Shown: one piece after another, positions 32,867 to 43,839 of the stretch | Layout: each line of letters opens with the position of its first letter | How positions within the stretch are numbered: position 1 is the first letter of the stretch | Translations under genes and position numbers: made by a program | Notes under the pieces: model-generated | The model's input: only the letters and a program-made list of their open reading frames with translations | The model's database searches: none | Told to the model about the DNA's origin: nothing | Assembly (NCBI GenBank): GCA_020310875.1 | Contig: CM035433.1 | Coordinates: 109,242,952 to 109,306,951 of the forward strand | Origin: Ceratopteris richardii | Taxonomy: Eukaryota; Streptophyta; Polypodiopsida; Polypodiales; Pteridaceae | DNA: 64,000 nucleotides | Direction: 5' to 3'

Positions 32867-33738
32867 GACCCTACAACAATTCACCATGCAACATATGTTG
32901 TCTCAACAACCACACTACAAAAGAATGATACAAAAATGCAAGTAACCAAAGGGGAAGAGGCTTCCATAGAGGAAGCTTTGGACAATCTAGAGGAAGGTAC
33001 AACAATGGTGGAGGCAACTACAACGATAACTACAATCAAGGCTACAACAACAATAATTATCAAGGAGGCTTTAGAAGAAGAAAGGACTTCAACAACTATA
33101 CTGAAGATCAAGAAGACTCTCTGCTCATCATGAACATGACATCCAAGCAAGGTAAAGATGATGAGCACCATGATGGTAGTATGAACCTTTTGAGAAAAGT
33201 TCTATATGTGCCTACTATAACCAAAAACCCAATTAGTGCTGGGCAAATTGTAGAGAAAGGTCTACAGGTTAGGTTCACTAAGCATGGAGCATATGTGGAA
33301 GACCCCCAACAAGGCGTCAAGAGTATTGTCAAAGGTGAGAAGTCAGGTAGATTGTTTACTTTTGAAATTGAAGTCAAAAGGAACATAGCACCATTCAGTT
33401 ATAGAGACCAAACCTTATTTGAGTTGGAAATATGGCACAAAAGGCTAGGGCACATAGGAGAGAGAACTTTGAAGCAAATTTGCAGGGATCAAAGTGTGCT
33501 TGGCATTCCCAATGTGACCAAGCGACACATGATATATAAGTGTGGAGCTTTCCAATTCGGCAAAGACCATAGACAACCATTCAACAGGAAAGGATACATC
33601 CATGAAGACTATTTGGAGCTTGTACACACTGATGTGTGGGGTCCTAGCAAGGATCCATCCATCTCAAGTTCAAGGTACTATGTGTCTTTTATTGATGATT
33701 ATAGTAGGTGGACAATCCTCTATTTCATGAAGCATTAG
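32867..33738 (+). pseudogene. CoD gag tail, protease remnant and integrase N-terminus
   Basis: The gag tail is readable only in a frame other than the one left open (Asn/Gly-rich, ending DSLLIMNMTSKQ). PR has lost its active site: the equivalent of CoE FYIDSGCSNH and about 45 residues are deleted, while VLYVPTITKN remains. The IN finger has WHKRLGHIGERT but CGAF in place of CGAC, removing one zinc ligand. The core keeps HTDVWGP and SFIDDYSRW. TAG stops the frame at 33736-33738. Confidence 0.88.
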
Positions 33739-34247
33739 GATGAGGTATTTACATGTTTTATTTCGCACTAGTTGAAAACCAAACAGGAAGGAGCTTGAAG
33801 TGAATCAAGTCTAATGGAGGTGATGAGTACTTTTCACATGAGTTTGATCTATTTCTAAAGGACAGAGGCATAAAGAGGGAGGTAACAACCAGCTATACTC
33901 CTAAATTGAATGGAGTGGCAGAGAGAAAGAACAGGTTAATTGTTGAAGCAGCTAGGTCTATGTTAAACGAGAAAAAAATACCTAATTATTTATGGGCACA
34001 GGCTGTATCCACAGCCACCTACTTTGTCAATAGGCTTCCATCCAAATCATTGGATGGTATCACACGATATGAAGCATGGAATGGTAGGAGACCATCATTG
34101 GATCATTGCAAAATATTTGGGTGCATTGCCTATGGACAGATCCCATCACAAATCAAAGGGAAGCTTGACCCTAAGGCTGCGAAATACAAACAATTAGAGG
34201 ATATACCCAAGTCTTCCAATCAAGCTTTAAGAAGATCACAAAGATAA
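33739..34247 (+). pseudogene. CoD integrase C-terminal half
   Basis: The second-Asp region is damaged (the LRSDGGGEY equivalent reads through a stop at about 33800 and a Gly-to-Asp change). MNGVAERKNRL keeps the catalytic Glu, followed by [18 protein letters not shown] and KLDPKAAKY. There the frame jumps into the linker: the FIGYD block and roughly 80 residues present in CoE are deleted. Confidence 0.85.
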
Positions 34248-35250
34248 AGTAAGAAGCCCATAAGATATGGATATGATACATCCTTAGTCACAGAGCACTC
34301 TGTGTACATCACTAAAGATTCTATGGCAGAGGATCCATCTTCATTTGAAGAGGCTAGGAAGAAGAAAGATTGGATTTAAGCCATGCAGGAAGAAGTGGAA
34401 GCATTGTAGGAAAACCACACTTAGGATCTAGTTCCCAAGAAGCCAAATATGAAGATAATTGGTTCAAGGTGGATATTCAAAATTGAAAAGAACTCTGATG
34501 GTTCTATAAGCAGGTACAATGCAAGGTTAGTGGCAAAGGGATTTGCCCAAACACATGGAGTAAACTATGAAGAGACATTTTCAAATGTGGCAAAGATACC
34601 AACAATCAGGGTATTGGTAAGCCTTGCTGCATCAAAAAATTGGAATTTATATCAGTTAGATGTCAAGAATGCATTTTTAAATGGTTGGATATCAGAGGAA
34701 GTGTATATCACCAAGTTTTGAAGATGAAGAAAAAGCAGGTTATTTATGCAAGCTTAGAAAAGCACTCTATGGTCTCAAGAAAGCTCCTAGAGCTTAGAAC
34801 CAAAGGCTTGTTACCTATTTGCAAGATCAAGGCTTTGTGGCAAGCAAGACAAACTCTTCTTTATTTGTTAAGAAGAATAAATCAGAGGTCATCTACTTAT
34901 GTGTCTATGTAGATGATATCATTATTACAGGTAATGATTCTGATGGTATCAAGCATGTCAAGGCTCAATTGATGAAGGAATTCAAAATCAGTGATCTAGG
35001 GTTATTAACCTACTTCCTTGGCTTAGAACTTGTGTATACAGATTCACATATATTCATCACACAAAGGAAGTACATACATGACATGTTGGTAAAGTTTAAG
35101 ATGGAGAATACTAAAGTTGCAGGTATACCTATGGAGACCAACCATAAACTAAGTTCACATGAAGGTGAACTACTTGAAGATGTTACAAGCTATCAATAAC
35201 TTGTGGGTAGTCTTAATTATGCTACTTTGAGGTGCTCAAGTATTTAAAGG
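34248..35250 (+). pseudogene. CoD reverse transcriptase
   Basis: Spread over ORFs 34449-34721 and 34819-35199. Motifs are [65 protein letters not shown] (about 34900-34938), LLTYFLGLEL and SLNYATL. Stops at 34378, 34409, 34422 and 34796 and a frameshift near 34715 disrupt it. GyB interrupts the codons for Tyr-Leu-Lys-Gly at 35250. Confidence 0.9.
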
Positions 35251-36145
35251 TGTTGCAGAGCAAAGAAGAGCAGAGATGCAGAGAAAAAGAAGGGCCCCAA
35301 AATTTTTCCGATTTGTACACTTTATTTTTGTAACACATAATCACTTTGTAATATATTTTTCGATGTAAATGCACTAGAGGGGTCCTCTAGATGTATATCC
35401 ATAGATATCAACATCATTACTCTTGGAAACTAGTAGGAAATTAGTCTTTTAGTCAATAAAGTGCCGGTCTCTTGTGTGAAACGACAATTTTTAGGGCACA
35501 AGTATATAAGTCATTTTGTAACTCTTTGTAAAGACTTTTGCCATTGTGAAGAAGTAGAGAAGAAATTCGAATTTGCTTCTTTCTTACTGATTTCTTCCTT
35601 CTCCATGATCTTTTGTGTGTGTGTAATGCTTGGAATGTGTGTGTAGGACTCTTATCTATCCCTTCCCGTCACTTTTGAATTACTGTAGTGTGTGTGTGAG
35701 CCCTCACAAGTTGCGGAGTGAGTGTTGGTGTTTCCCGCCATTCACTATTTTGTGCATAATTTGAAGAACGTTTGTCAGATTCGAGTGAAAATGGCACCAT
35801 AGATGCATCTCGTCGAGAGCTTCGAACGGAACCCACTATTGCCCATATTTAGAGTTCGAAGCTGGGAGAAAAGTTTGAATTTGTGCTTACTTCTATAAAT
35901 GGTATCGTGGCATGCATTTTCAGAGGATTAGTGAGTTAAAGAGGTAGTTAAGTCTTTTCACATGCATTGTAGCCTAGCCACTTCACTTTCCATCATGCGT
36001 GCACACGTCCCCATACACGTGGTTCATGTGGTTCCTCGGATTGATAATTAAACGTGTATCTATCCACCACTATATGCACTTGTGGGGAGATTGAGATTTA
36101 GTCTCATCAACACAAGTCCCTAAGACTTCACGACTTAGGTACACA
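35251..36145 (+). repeat. GyB 5' LTR (895 bp)
   Basis: TGTTGCAGAGC...CTTAGGTACACA. It repeats 59057-59915, the main length difference being a stretch near 35325-35360. GTATATAAGTC near 35501 is a TATA candidate shared with the 3' LTR and with GyL. A short GTGTGT repeat lies at 35608-35625. Confidence 0.92.
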
Positions 36146-36151
36146 CATTTT

Positions 36152-36169
36152 TGGTGTTGTTGCTGGGGA
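36152..36169 (+). other. GyB primer binding site (tRNA-Asp type, degenerate)
   Basis: TGGTGTTGTTGCTGGGGA lies six bases after the LTR. It resembles TGGCGCCGTTGCCGGGGA, the tRNA-Asp-type site known from Athila/Tat gypsy elements, with C-to-T changes at four positions, as expected for methylated-cytosine decay. Confidence 0.6.
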
Positions 36170-36750
36170 AGAAACTCAACCAAGGTGCCTTCGTGATGGT
36201 TATAGCTCTGGAGTGAAGGAATCGTACTTGTAGAGGTGAATTCGTTCAGTGGCAAGTAGTCAAGCACTTCAGCACTTGTTAGTTCACACTCATATGGTGT
36301 GTGTAATGCGTTTTTAGGTTTAGGGTTAGGAGCAAGGAAGAAAGGGAAGAATTAGGGTTAGGCAAGAGAGGAGTAGAGTAGGGAGGAGTAGATTACACCA
36401 AGAAAGAAATCCCAAAAAAAAAAAGTCAAAATAGCTCAGTTTAGGCCTTAGGCAACTCAAAAGCTATAAAAACCAAAAAAAACTAGTTCAGTTGATCACC
36501 TGTGAGAATTGGTATTGTGAGCAGAGTAGCGATTGGTATCGCAGCAGTGGTATCGTGCCCAGCGAGCAAGGAAAAGCCCTACTGAGCCAAAGCTTAGGCA
36601 AGGCATCATTGAAGGCAAGCTATACAAAATTTTGGCATAAAAAACACATCAAAAAACACACGTGTGTGATTAAAAGTTTTTTTGGTATCGTGGGGAAGCA
36701 GAGAGTTTTTTTTCGCATTTTTGAGTGACACAGAGGGTCAAGGGGAAAGA
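36170..36750 (+). other. GyB untranslated leader
   Basis: AT-rich leader with telomere-like TTTAGGGTTAGG words near 36315-36360, an A-run at 36411-36425 and several GGTATCG repeats near 36510-36690. No coding motif is visible. Confidence 0.5.
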
Positions 36751-37923
36751 GGTGAGGAAAAGAAACACTTTGCCGCGTCCCGGAGTAAGTCTAGGAAGGG
36801 GGGTCCACTGAAGGTGGTGGAACATCATCATGTGGAGGATGCGGGGTCACGTGCGGTGAGGAAATGGGGCTGGCGGCGCGAGGTGGAGACTGATGCAGCG
36901 GGGAATGGGAGTGCGGTGCGGATGCGGAGTCAACGGAAAGAGGAGGGGAAGGTGGCAAGGATGCGTGCTGAAGTGGTGGTGGGCTATCTGGTCCACATGG
37001 GGGCTAGCGTGTGCTGTGTCGAGGGAGTAGGTGGCAGTTTGAGGGCGAACCCGACGAGTGGACGGGGTGGAGGAAGTAGGGGGGGGGAAGGCTAGTGGGC
37101 GAGGGTGAGGCGATATCGAGCGCATGCAGAGGAGGGGGAGCAACGTGAGGGGGGGCAGAGGGGGCTGGGATGACCTGATCGGGCAAATGAAAGAGCCAAG
37201 CCAGGACGAGGGCTAAGTAGACCGAAAAAGACCTAGAACCGCGGGGTAGGCCTCATGGAAGTGTCGGCATCGTAGCTGGAAAGAAGCATACATGAGGAAT
37301 GCATAGGGGTAGGGTCGCCCATGGACAAAGCAATATATGGGATCGGCTATATGGATGTCAAAAATTGGCTGGTTGGAAGTCGAGCTGCGGAAAAGGAAAT
37401 GGAAGGTGAAAGCACGCAGTAGCTGCACCATCCTATGGGATGCTGTGGAAGTGCTAAACATGTGAGTGCAAAAAGCGATAGTCTCTTCTCTAGAGAGACC
37501 GGAATAAAGGAAAGGAGGTGGCCGATATGTGGTCAACGAAGAACCAATACCAGCCGCAATGGACTGGGGGGATATAGTACCGGAAGGGAAATGGGGAAAC
37601 GAAGTGAGGGCCGAATAGATATCCTGACCCTCTGGCGCCAACCACATGATCGAAGCCAGACGATGAATACCCTCCATGAGTAAGTAATCCTCAGTGAAGA
37701 GATCGAATAGGTAGGACTCGAGAAGGGCGAGATGAAGGTGGAGGTGAAGGTGGAGGTGAAGGGAGGAAGATGGAATTGGGAAATCAAAAGTGCACGCCTG
37801 CCGGGAGGATGCCGAGCCCGATTCACTCATAACAGGCACAGAAAGGGAGGGTGGAATGGTAGGTCGAACCGTGGAGGGCACGGGGAAGGGTAAACCAGGC
37901 GGGGGATGTGAAGGGCTATACAA
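36751..37923 (-). other. GC-rich island with unassigned ORF (236 codons)
   Basis: Base composition jumps to G-rich on the plus strand. The minus frame from ATG 37923 is open to TAG at 37213 (236 codons). It then continues open to about 36847, so one stop interrupts roughly 355 codons. The predicted product is Ser/Pro/His-rich at its start, with a His-Leu repeat (about residues 55-65), then a more ordinary stretch ending HGRPYPYAFLMYASFQLRCR. I recognise no domain. It lies in GyA sense, downstream of GyA's integrase, so it could be a GyA 3' ORF or captured sequence. GC bias alone could also keep it open. Confidence 0.3.
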
Positions 37924-38038
37924 AGATGCATAGAGTCATGCTATAAACACTTTAAATGCAAAAATTGACCAAAAATGATTCAAAAATCATAATGTACACG
38001 TTGAAAAACCCTAAGAACGACCTAAAAACAGAAAGAAA

Positions 38039-38168
38039 GAAATAAATAGTTAAATAAATGAAATATATAAAAATAATAAAAAAATAAAATAAAATAAAAA
38101 ATAAAAATAAAATAAAATAAAAATAAAAATAAAAAAGAAAATAATAAAAAAATAAAAAATAAAATAGA
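38039..38168. repeat. A-rich low-complexity tract
   Basis: Repeated AAAAT/AAATA words on the plus strand. An A-rich block also occurs at the matching place in GyC (about 53765-53953). Confidence 0.85.
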
Positions 38169-38233
38169 GAAACATACCTGTTGGGATACTTCAACGCGAG
38201 GAAGGGGAAAAGAGTGCTTATGCTATATTTATA

Positions 38234-38520
38234 GGAAGAGGGGGGGGGGGGGGGGGAGGGGGGGGAGGGGAGGAGGGGGCAGGTGGGCGGGCGGGGGGGG
38301 GAAGGGGGGGAGGGGGAAAGGGGGGGGGGGAGGGAAGGGGGGGGGGGGGGGGGAAGGAGGGGGGGGGGGGGGGGGGGGGGAAGGAGGGGAGGGGGAAAGG
38401 GGGGGGGGGGGAGGGGGGTGGGGGGGACGGGGGGGGAGGGGGGGTGGGCAGGCGGGCGGGTGGGCGGGTGGGGGGGGGGGGGGGGGGAGGGGGGTGGGGG
38501 GGGGGGGAAGTGGGGAGGGT
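38234..38520. repeat. poly-G tract, about 290 bp
   Basis: Nearly pure G on the plus strand with scattered A, C and T, including many runs of eight or more G. Flanking T-runs follow at 38521-38532 and 38560-38570. It lies in GyA's 3' untranslated region (C-rich in the element's sense). Proline- and glycine-rich frames over it are composition artefacts. Confidence 0.95.
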
Positions 38521-39013
38521 TTTTTTTTTTGAAATATTCCGAAAAAAATCCAAGTGGGTTTTTTTTTTTTGGAATTATTCCAAAAAAAAACAAGGGTTTT
38601 TTTTTTTTGAAAATCCTCCAAATGTGAGAAAAATCCAGAAAAAAATCCCAAAAAATTGCACAAAAATCCAAAAAAAATCTCAAAAATTTCTAGAAAAATT
38701 CTCTACAGTTCTAGGGCAATTTTGTCACTCAAAACCACAAAGAGCTTCCTTTATTCCTCCTCTTTGGCAAGAAAATGACATCAGAAAAGGATAAAAAAAA
38801 AGTTAGAAAATCCTAAAAAATGCTTGAAAAATTCCCAAAAATTCCCAGAAATTGTACTTTTGTAGAGGTTATGAAATGCCTTCTAATTTCGCTAAAAACT
38901 CAAGGAACAAGCATGAAATGGATAAAGAAAATGACTAAAACTTAAGCAAAATGAAATGAGAAAGCTATGTACAACCTGGACAGATTCTGCAGTTCCAGGT
39001 GATCCATACTACT

Positions 39014-39565
39014 TCAAGTGTGTTGATGGTAGGCCTTGAGCCTTGATATGTTGACAAGTGGCAAGGCCTCTCCTTTCAATGTCTCTAACTCCACAGCACC
39101 CCAATTCAGCATTGTTTTAACTCGATAAGGTCCTTCCCAGTGTGGAAGCCATTTTCCTCTCACTTGTATTTGAAGATGAGGTCTATGAAGAAGAACTAAC
39201 ATGCCTGGCTCTATGTTGTTGTTCCATAGATTTCGATCATGTGCCTCCTTCCTCTTCATCTGAGTCTCTATCAATTGTTTTGTTGCTAGTAGACGAATCT
39301 CCTCCACTTTATGTAGTGCTCAAAGCCTCTGAGAGACATCACAATCTTTCTTTCCCTGCATGAATGCTACTTTAGGTGATCCATGTAAAAATTAAAAGGG
39401 CTCAATTGTCAATATGCCATAAACCAGTTGGAATGGAGAATATCCCGTGGCCTCTTTGTAAGCTAACCTGTATGCCCATAGGATACCTTGAAAAGCAATG
39501 CCCCAAGAAGTGGGCTGTAACATACATTCCTTCATTAACATGGAAATTAATACCTTATTAGTTCA
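39014..39565 (-). pseudogene. GyA integrase C-terminal domain
   Basis: The 97-codon ORF reads PGMLVLLHRPHLQ...GKWLPHWEGPYRVKTMLNWGAVEL and ends at 39014. The WEGPYRV block is the GPY/F-type C-terminal module of gypsy integrases; no chromodomain follows, as in non-chromovirus lineages. From 39308 to 39565 the same frame continues with stops. GyC retains the last codons of this region near 54540-54598. Confidence 0.85.
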
Positions 39566-40369
39566 TTCAGCCTATCCATTGGCTCTTGGATAGTAAGCAC
39601 AAGAGGTCGTATGTAGGATTCTATACCTGTTGAAAATTTCCTGTAGGACCTTATTCACAAGATGAGTACCCTGGTCTGTACAAATTTCAAGTGGACATCC
39701 AAATCTGCAAATGATGCTACTGTAAATGAAATTAGCAACGGTTTGGGCAGTGCAATCAGGGGAGGCAATAGCTTCAACCCACTTTGTCGCATAATCTGTG
39801 GCTATCAATAGATACTTCTCTCTTTTTGGAATCGACGGAGGGTAGATTGGCCCTACAAAATCTAGCCCCCACTTCTCAAATGGTTGCCACGAAGTGGAAA
39901 TAATCAAGGGGTTATGCCTCTGTTTTGTTGGCTTAGGTCCACACCTCTGGCAAACGTCACATGCCTTTCCCCATTCATCTACATCCTTAAATAGTGTAGG
40001 CCACCATAAACCAGCATCAAGTATCCTCTGACTCATAATATGTCCTGGAAGGTGCCCACCACCTGTTCCCGCATGTGTAGATTGAAGGACTTCCCTCACT
40101 TCTTCTTCTTCCATACACTTCCTAAACCTGTTGTCTTTTCCCTGTCTATATAATTTATCTTCAATGAAAGTATAAGGTCTGCTCTTGATTAACAGTCTCT
40201 TTCTTTGCACAGTATTAGCCTTCTCTGGATACACTCCAGTTTTAATGAAATTCTTGATATCATAATACCAACATTGGGCTTGTACAGCGAACAGATTAGC
40301 ATCTGGAAAATCATCATTGACTCCACTAGCTTGATCCATCATGTTGATCCTGGATAGGTGATCTACCAT
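39566..40369 (-). pseudogene. GyA integrase finger and core
   Basis: Starts after MVDHLSRIN. The finger reads STHAGTGGGHLPG, LWWPTLF, CDVCQRC. The core has LDFVGPIYPP (first Asp), ATDYATKWVEAIA and CTDQGTHLVNKV (second Asp). At about 39555-39590 the catalytic-Glu block is present but flanked by stops: Asn-Gly-TAG-Ala-Glu-TGA-Thr-Asn. Only one H2C2 finger is present, unlike the B family. Confidence 0.9.
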
Positions 40370-40717
40370 AACATTTTCTTTACCTGGTCTATGGACTACA
40401 GAAAAATCAAACTCCTAGAACAAAAATAGCCACCTCCATATCCTCCTAGTTGCTTGTGGCTTATTCAATAAATACCTGAGTGGTTGATGATTAGTGATGA
40501 TGACAAACTTCACACCTAGCGAACAGTGACAAAATTTTTGTACTGCAAAAACCATTGCAAGAGCTTCCCTTTCTATTGTGCTATAATTCTTTTCAGCTTT
40601 AGTCAAAATTCTACTAGCATACTGAATAGGCTTGTCAAGTTTGAATTCTTCACTATGTTGAGCCAATACTGCACCTACTGCATATGCACTTGCATCTACA
40701 TGCACATGAAAAATTTT
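40370..40717 (-). pseudogene. GyA RNase H
   Basis: VDASAYAVGAVLAQ (first Asp), YASRILTKAEKNYSTIEREALAMVFAV (Glu in IERE) and FVIITNHQPLRYLLNKP, where the third Asp of TDHQ has become Asn. A TAG at 40415-40417 interrupts the end, and the frame then leads into the integrase. Confidence 0.88.
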
Positions 40718-43093
40718 TTACCAATCTGGGGTGATAAGAATTGGTGCAGCCACCAATTTGGACCTTAATGTTTGATAAGCCTTCTCTTCTTCCTCTTCCC
40801 ATTTAAAAGGCACTTCTTTACCTGTAAGTCTAGCCAGAGGCCAGGCTATCTCTGCATACATTTTTATGCACCTTCTGTGGTATCCAATATGCCCCAAGAA
40901 ACTTTGAATCTCTTTAGGAGATGTAGGTTTAGGCAACTTTAATATAGAAATAATTTTATCAGGATCTGGGGCCATACCTTTAGCCGAAACCACATGTCCC
41001 AAGAGAGTTCCTTCTGTCACAAGGAAATGACATTTGTTTGGGTTGAGCTTTAGCTTAGTCTCCCTGCATCTCTTAAAAACATTCTACAGCTATCGCAAGT
41101 GATGGTCCAAGCAATCTAAAGGGGTCTCATTGTGAGAACCTAAAAATGAAGAGAAGTCATCCATGAAAATTCTAAGTGTTTCTAGCAATAAGGGACCAAA
41201 AATGAGGTTGACAGTTTTGTTAAATGTGGTTGGATCATTTCTGAGTCCAAAAGGCATTTTTACATACACATATGTTCCCCAAGGTGTGATAAAAGCAGTA
41301 TTTTCACGATCTTCTGGGTGTATTGATATTTTATTATAGCCACTAAAGCCATCCATAAAGCTATATAATGCATGTCCAGCCACTTCTTCAATGACCTGCT
41401 CTGCAAATGGCATTGGGAATCCATCTGGAATGGTCACCTTGTTAAGTGCTCTAAAGTCAACACAAATTCTGATTTTATTGGTATTCTTCTTTGGTACTAT
41501 AACCATTGGTGAGAGCCACTCTGAGTGTTCCACAGGAATGATGATTCCTGCATCCTCCATCTTCTGTATTTCCACATAAACAACTTCAACATATTTTGGG
41601 TTAAGTCTATAACTCTTCCCTCGTATTGGTTTGGCTCCTTCAACTAGGGGGATTCTATGCTCTCCATAATTGGCAGGCACTCCTTCTAAGTCTTTATAAT
41701 GCCATGCAAAAACATCTGTGTAGTGGCTCAAGAAGGATTTTACCTTTTCAAGGAGCCCTAGGTGGCTCCACAACCAAGTGGCCACCAGAACTGGACGATT
41801 ATTGTCCTGAGTGCCTAAATGCATTTCTTTGACAGGGTTTCTCTCTACCATATTATCTTCGTGCTCATCTCCATCCTTGTTTTCTTCCACTAGCTTTTCG
41901 TGCATTGTTTCATAAGCAGGGGTATTTTGGATCTCAATGCATTCCTCCTTATCCTGCATCCATCCTGCATCCATCCTACAGGGATTTCTTGAATTGGTAA
42001 AAGGGCATTCATCACTAGTATGTTTTACCTTCTCTTTAGTTTTAGAAACTTCCTTCTCTATTGTTGTTGCATCCTCCTCCAAGTTGTATTTGAGGGGTGT
42101 CTTCCTGCCCCTTCTGTGGTTTGTGATGGGCTCTCCCAATCCATCAACCTGAACTTTCCCCTGATTTTCATCAGAACCTTCAGCTGTGCAAGAATTATTA
42201 AGCAAAATTCCAAAACAAGAGGAAGAGTTGCCTGCTTGAAGCCAATTTAGAATATCCTCTTCTTCCTCAAAATCTATTTGGGGTTGATCCTCTGTTTCTG
42301 GTTCCATGCAAATGCCAACTGTTTGCATCATGCTGGTGTTCCCTTGATTATCTGGGCCCTCTTCTAAATGTATTTGTGTCAGCTCTTGCCCTTTCTTTTG
42401 TACCCACATAGTGTCTTTACCCCAATCATGGATGACACTTGCATGCCTCTGCCATGGTCTTCCAATTAAGAGGGGAAATCCTCCTTCAACCTGGGGCAAT
42501 CTTAAAACCACAAAATCCAGAATGAAGAGATTACCTTGTACGTCAAGTGGAGCTTTTGGGATCACCTCCAAGGGCCTTACTTTGCTTTGATCTGCCAACG
42601 TAACAGTGAAATTTGCAGGCCTTGAAGGGTGTAGTCCAATCTTTTCCATTGTATGTTCAGGCATCAAGTTAATGCCATAACCACCATCCACAATAACTCC
42701 CTGAAACTCATGACCTTTGATAGATACTGTCAACTGAGGACTCTTATAATCTGTGAGGGGTGCTTCCCCTACAATTTTAACTTTATATACAATAGAAGTC
42801 TTTGCCACCAAACTTTTAGTGGAAGCCTCATCAATTATTTGCAAGAGTTCTGACCTGAATTTCCCATCCATCTTTATTAAATAAAAAATACTAACCTCCT
42901 TTTTCATGGACTTGAGTAGTTTTGAAGCCTCTGATTCCGTAAGAGCCTGGGCTCCAATTGACTTATCAAACTCCTCATGAGCCCTGTTGAATGCACGCCC
43001 AATGGCATCACTGGTACATATGAGATCTCCTTTTTGCCTTGTATCTGCACATGCGGTGGCCTTGTCTTCAGATGTCTCTTTGTCTTTGTTCAA
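40718..43093 (-). pseudogene. GyA protease and reverse transcriptase
   Basis: The 667-codon ORF (41090-43093) holds the retropepsin, with the catalytic triplet as Asp-Gly-Gly (VIVDGGYGINLMPEHTM, about 42655-42700) and LLIGRPWQRHASVIHDWG. A charged spacer follows, then RT: TDVFAWHYKDLEGV, VDFRALNKVTIPDGFPMP, SFMDGFSGYNKI and the active site IFMDDFSSF (about 41140-41165). TAG at 41090-41092 precedes the thumb (LLGHVVSAKGMAPDPDKI; SFLGHIGYHRR, 40718-41020). All pieces share one minus frame. Confidence 0.93.
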
Positions 43094-43105
43094 TCCATTA
43101 ATTCC

Positions 43106-43660
43106 TTATTCTTGAACTACATCTACTTGAGCCTTCCCCTTGTTTCTTTTCTGCACTGTAAAAGATTCAATTTCTTCTAAGTGGACCACCCTGGTAGATG
43201 GTGATGGCTCATTGACTCGATCTAAAATTTCTTCTTTGTGCACAGAAATCATTTGAATGTGGGGTCCTGATGAAGAGGCTTGATTCTTAGGACAACAATT
43301 TGTATAGTGGTCTGTGGCCTCTGGGCAGTTCCTGCATGGAGGGGCATTTTCTGGGAGAGTGCACCTACTTTCATAGTGCCCACATTCTCCACATCTGAAA
43401 CAAATGATTGGTCTTCTAGGCCCATTTCCAAAGTTATTCCTCTGTCTAGGGTTGGAATTGTTACCTTGATTGGGTGCAGCCGCCATTACATTTGCTGGTG
43501 GTAGGGGTCCTCCTTGTGTCCAATATGTTGTTGCAGGCATTCCTCTTGATTGACATTCCTAGGCCTCATGACCAGCTTTCCTGCATAATTGGCAAGTCAC
43601 ACTTAACAGAGGACATTATGCCCTTGCTTACTACACATGGTACATCAAAGTCCACTCTTG
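43106..43660 (-). pseudogene. GyA gag zinc-knuckle region
   Basis: Several CCHC knuckles: CQLC-x4-H-x4-C near 43585 (a TAG falls inside it), CFRCGECGHYESRC at about 43360-43400, and a third, less regular CRNC cluster. It is in frame with PR-RT downstream, separated only by a stop at 43106. A small deletion near 43620 relative to GyC destroys the first knuckle. Confidence 0.88.
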
Positions 43661-43839
43661 ATGCCACCTCCTTTGAGTTCCTACAACTCTTGTCGCAGCT
43701 GAGCCAATTCCTCTGTTTGGGCCTCCTCCTCCTCCTTTTGGAGCTTTAGTGCTTCAATCTCCCTTCTCAACTGAGTAACAACATTCTCCTCCTCTTTGTA
43801 GGTCTTATTCCTTTTTAAGCCCTCCAGCTCCTTCCTTAG

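Larger units (their letters stand above)
32867..35250 (+). mobile_element. CoD, left part: CoE-family copia split by GyB
   Basis: Starts inside the gag zinc-knuckle region at the scrap junction and runs through PR, IN and RT to the GyB insertion point, ending …TATTTAAAGG. It resumes at 59916. The 5' LTR and most of gag are missing. An internal deletion at about 35225 joins the RT phrase SLNYATL to VLKYLKG, so some 35 residues were lost before GyB arrived. Confidence 0.92.

Noticed and set aside
36310..36365. Telomere-like TTTAGGG words
   Set aside because: Only a few degenerate copies inside the GyB leader, too short for an interstitial telomere array.
38218..38683. Long proline-rich (minus) and glycine-rich (plus) open frames
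   Set aside because: They are translations of the poly-G tract and flanking T-runs. All frames are open there and no protein motif exists.
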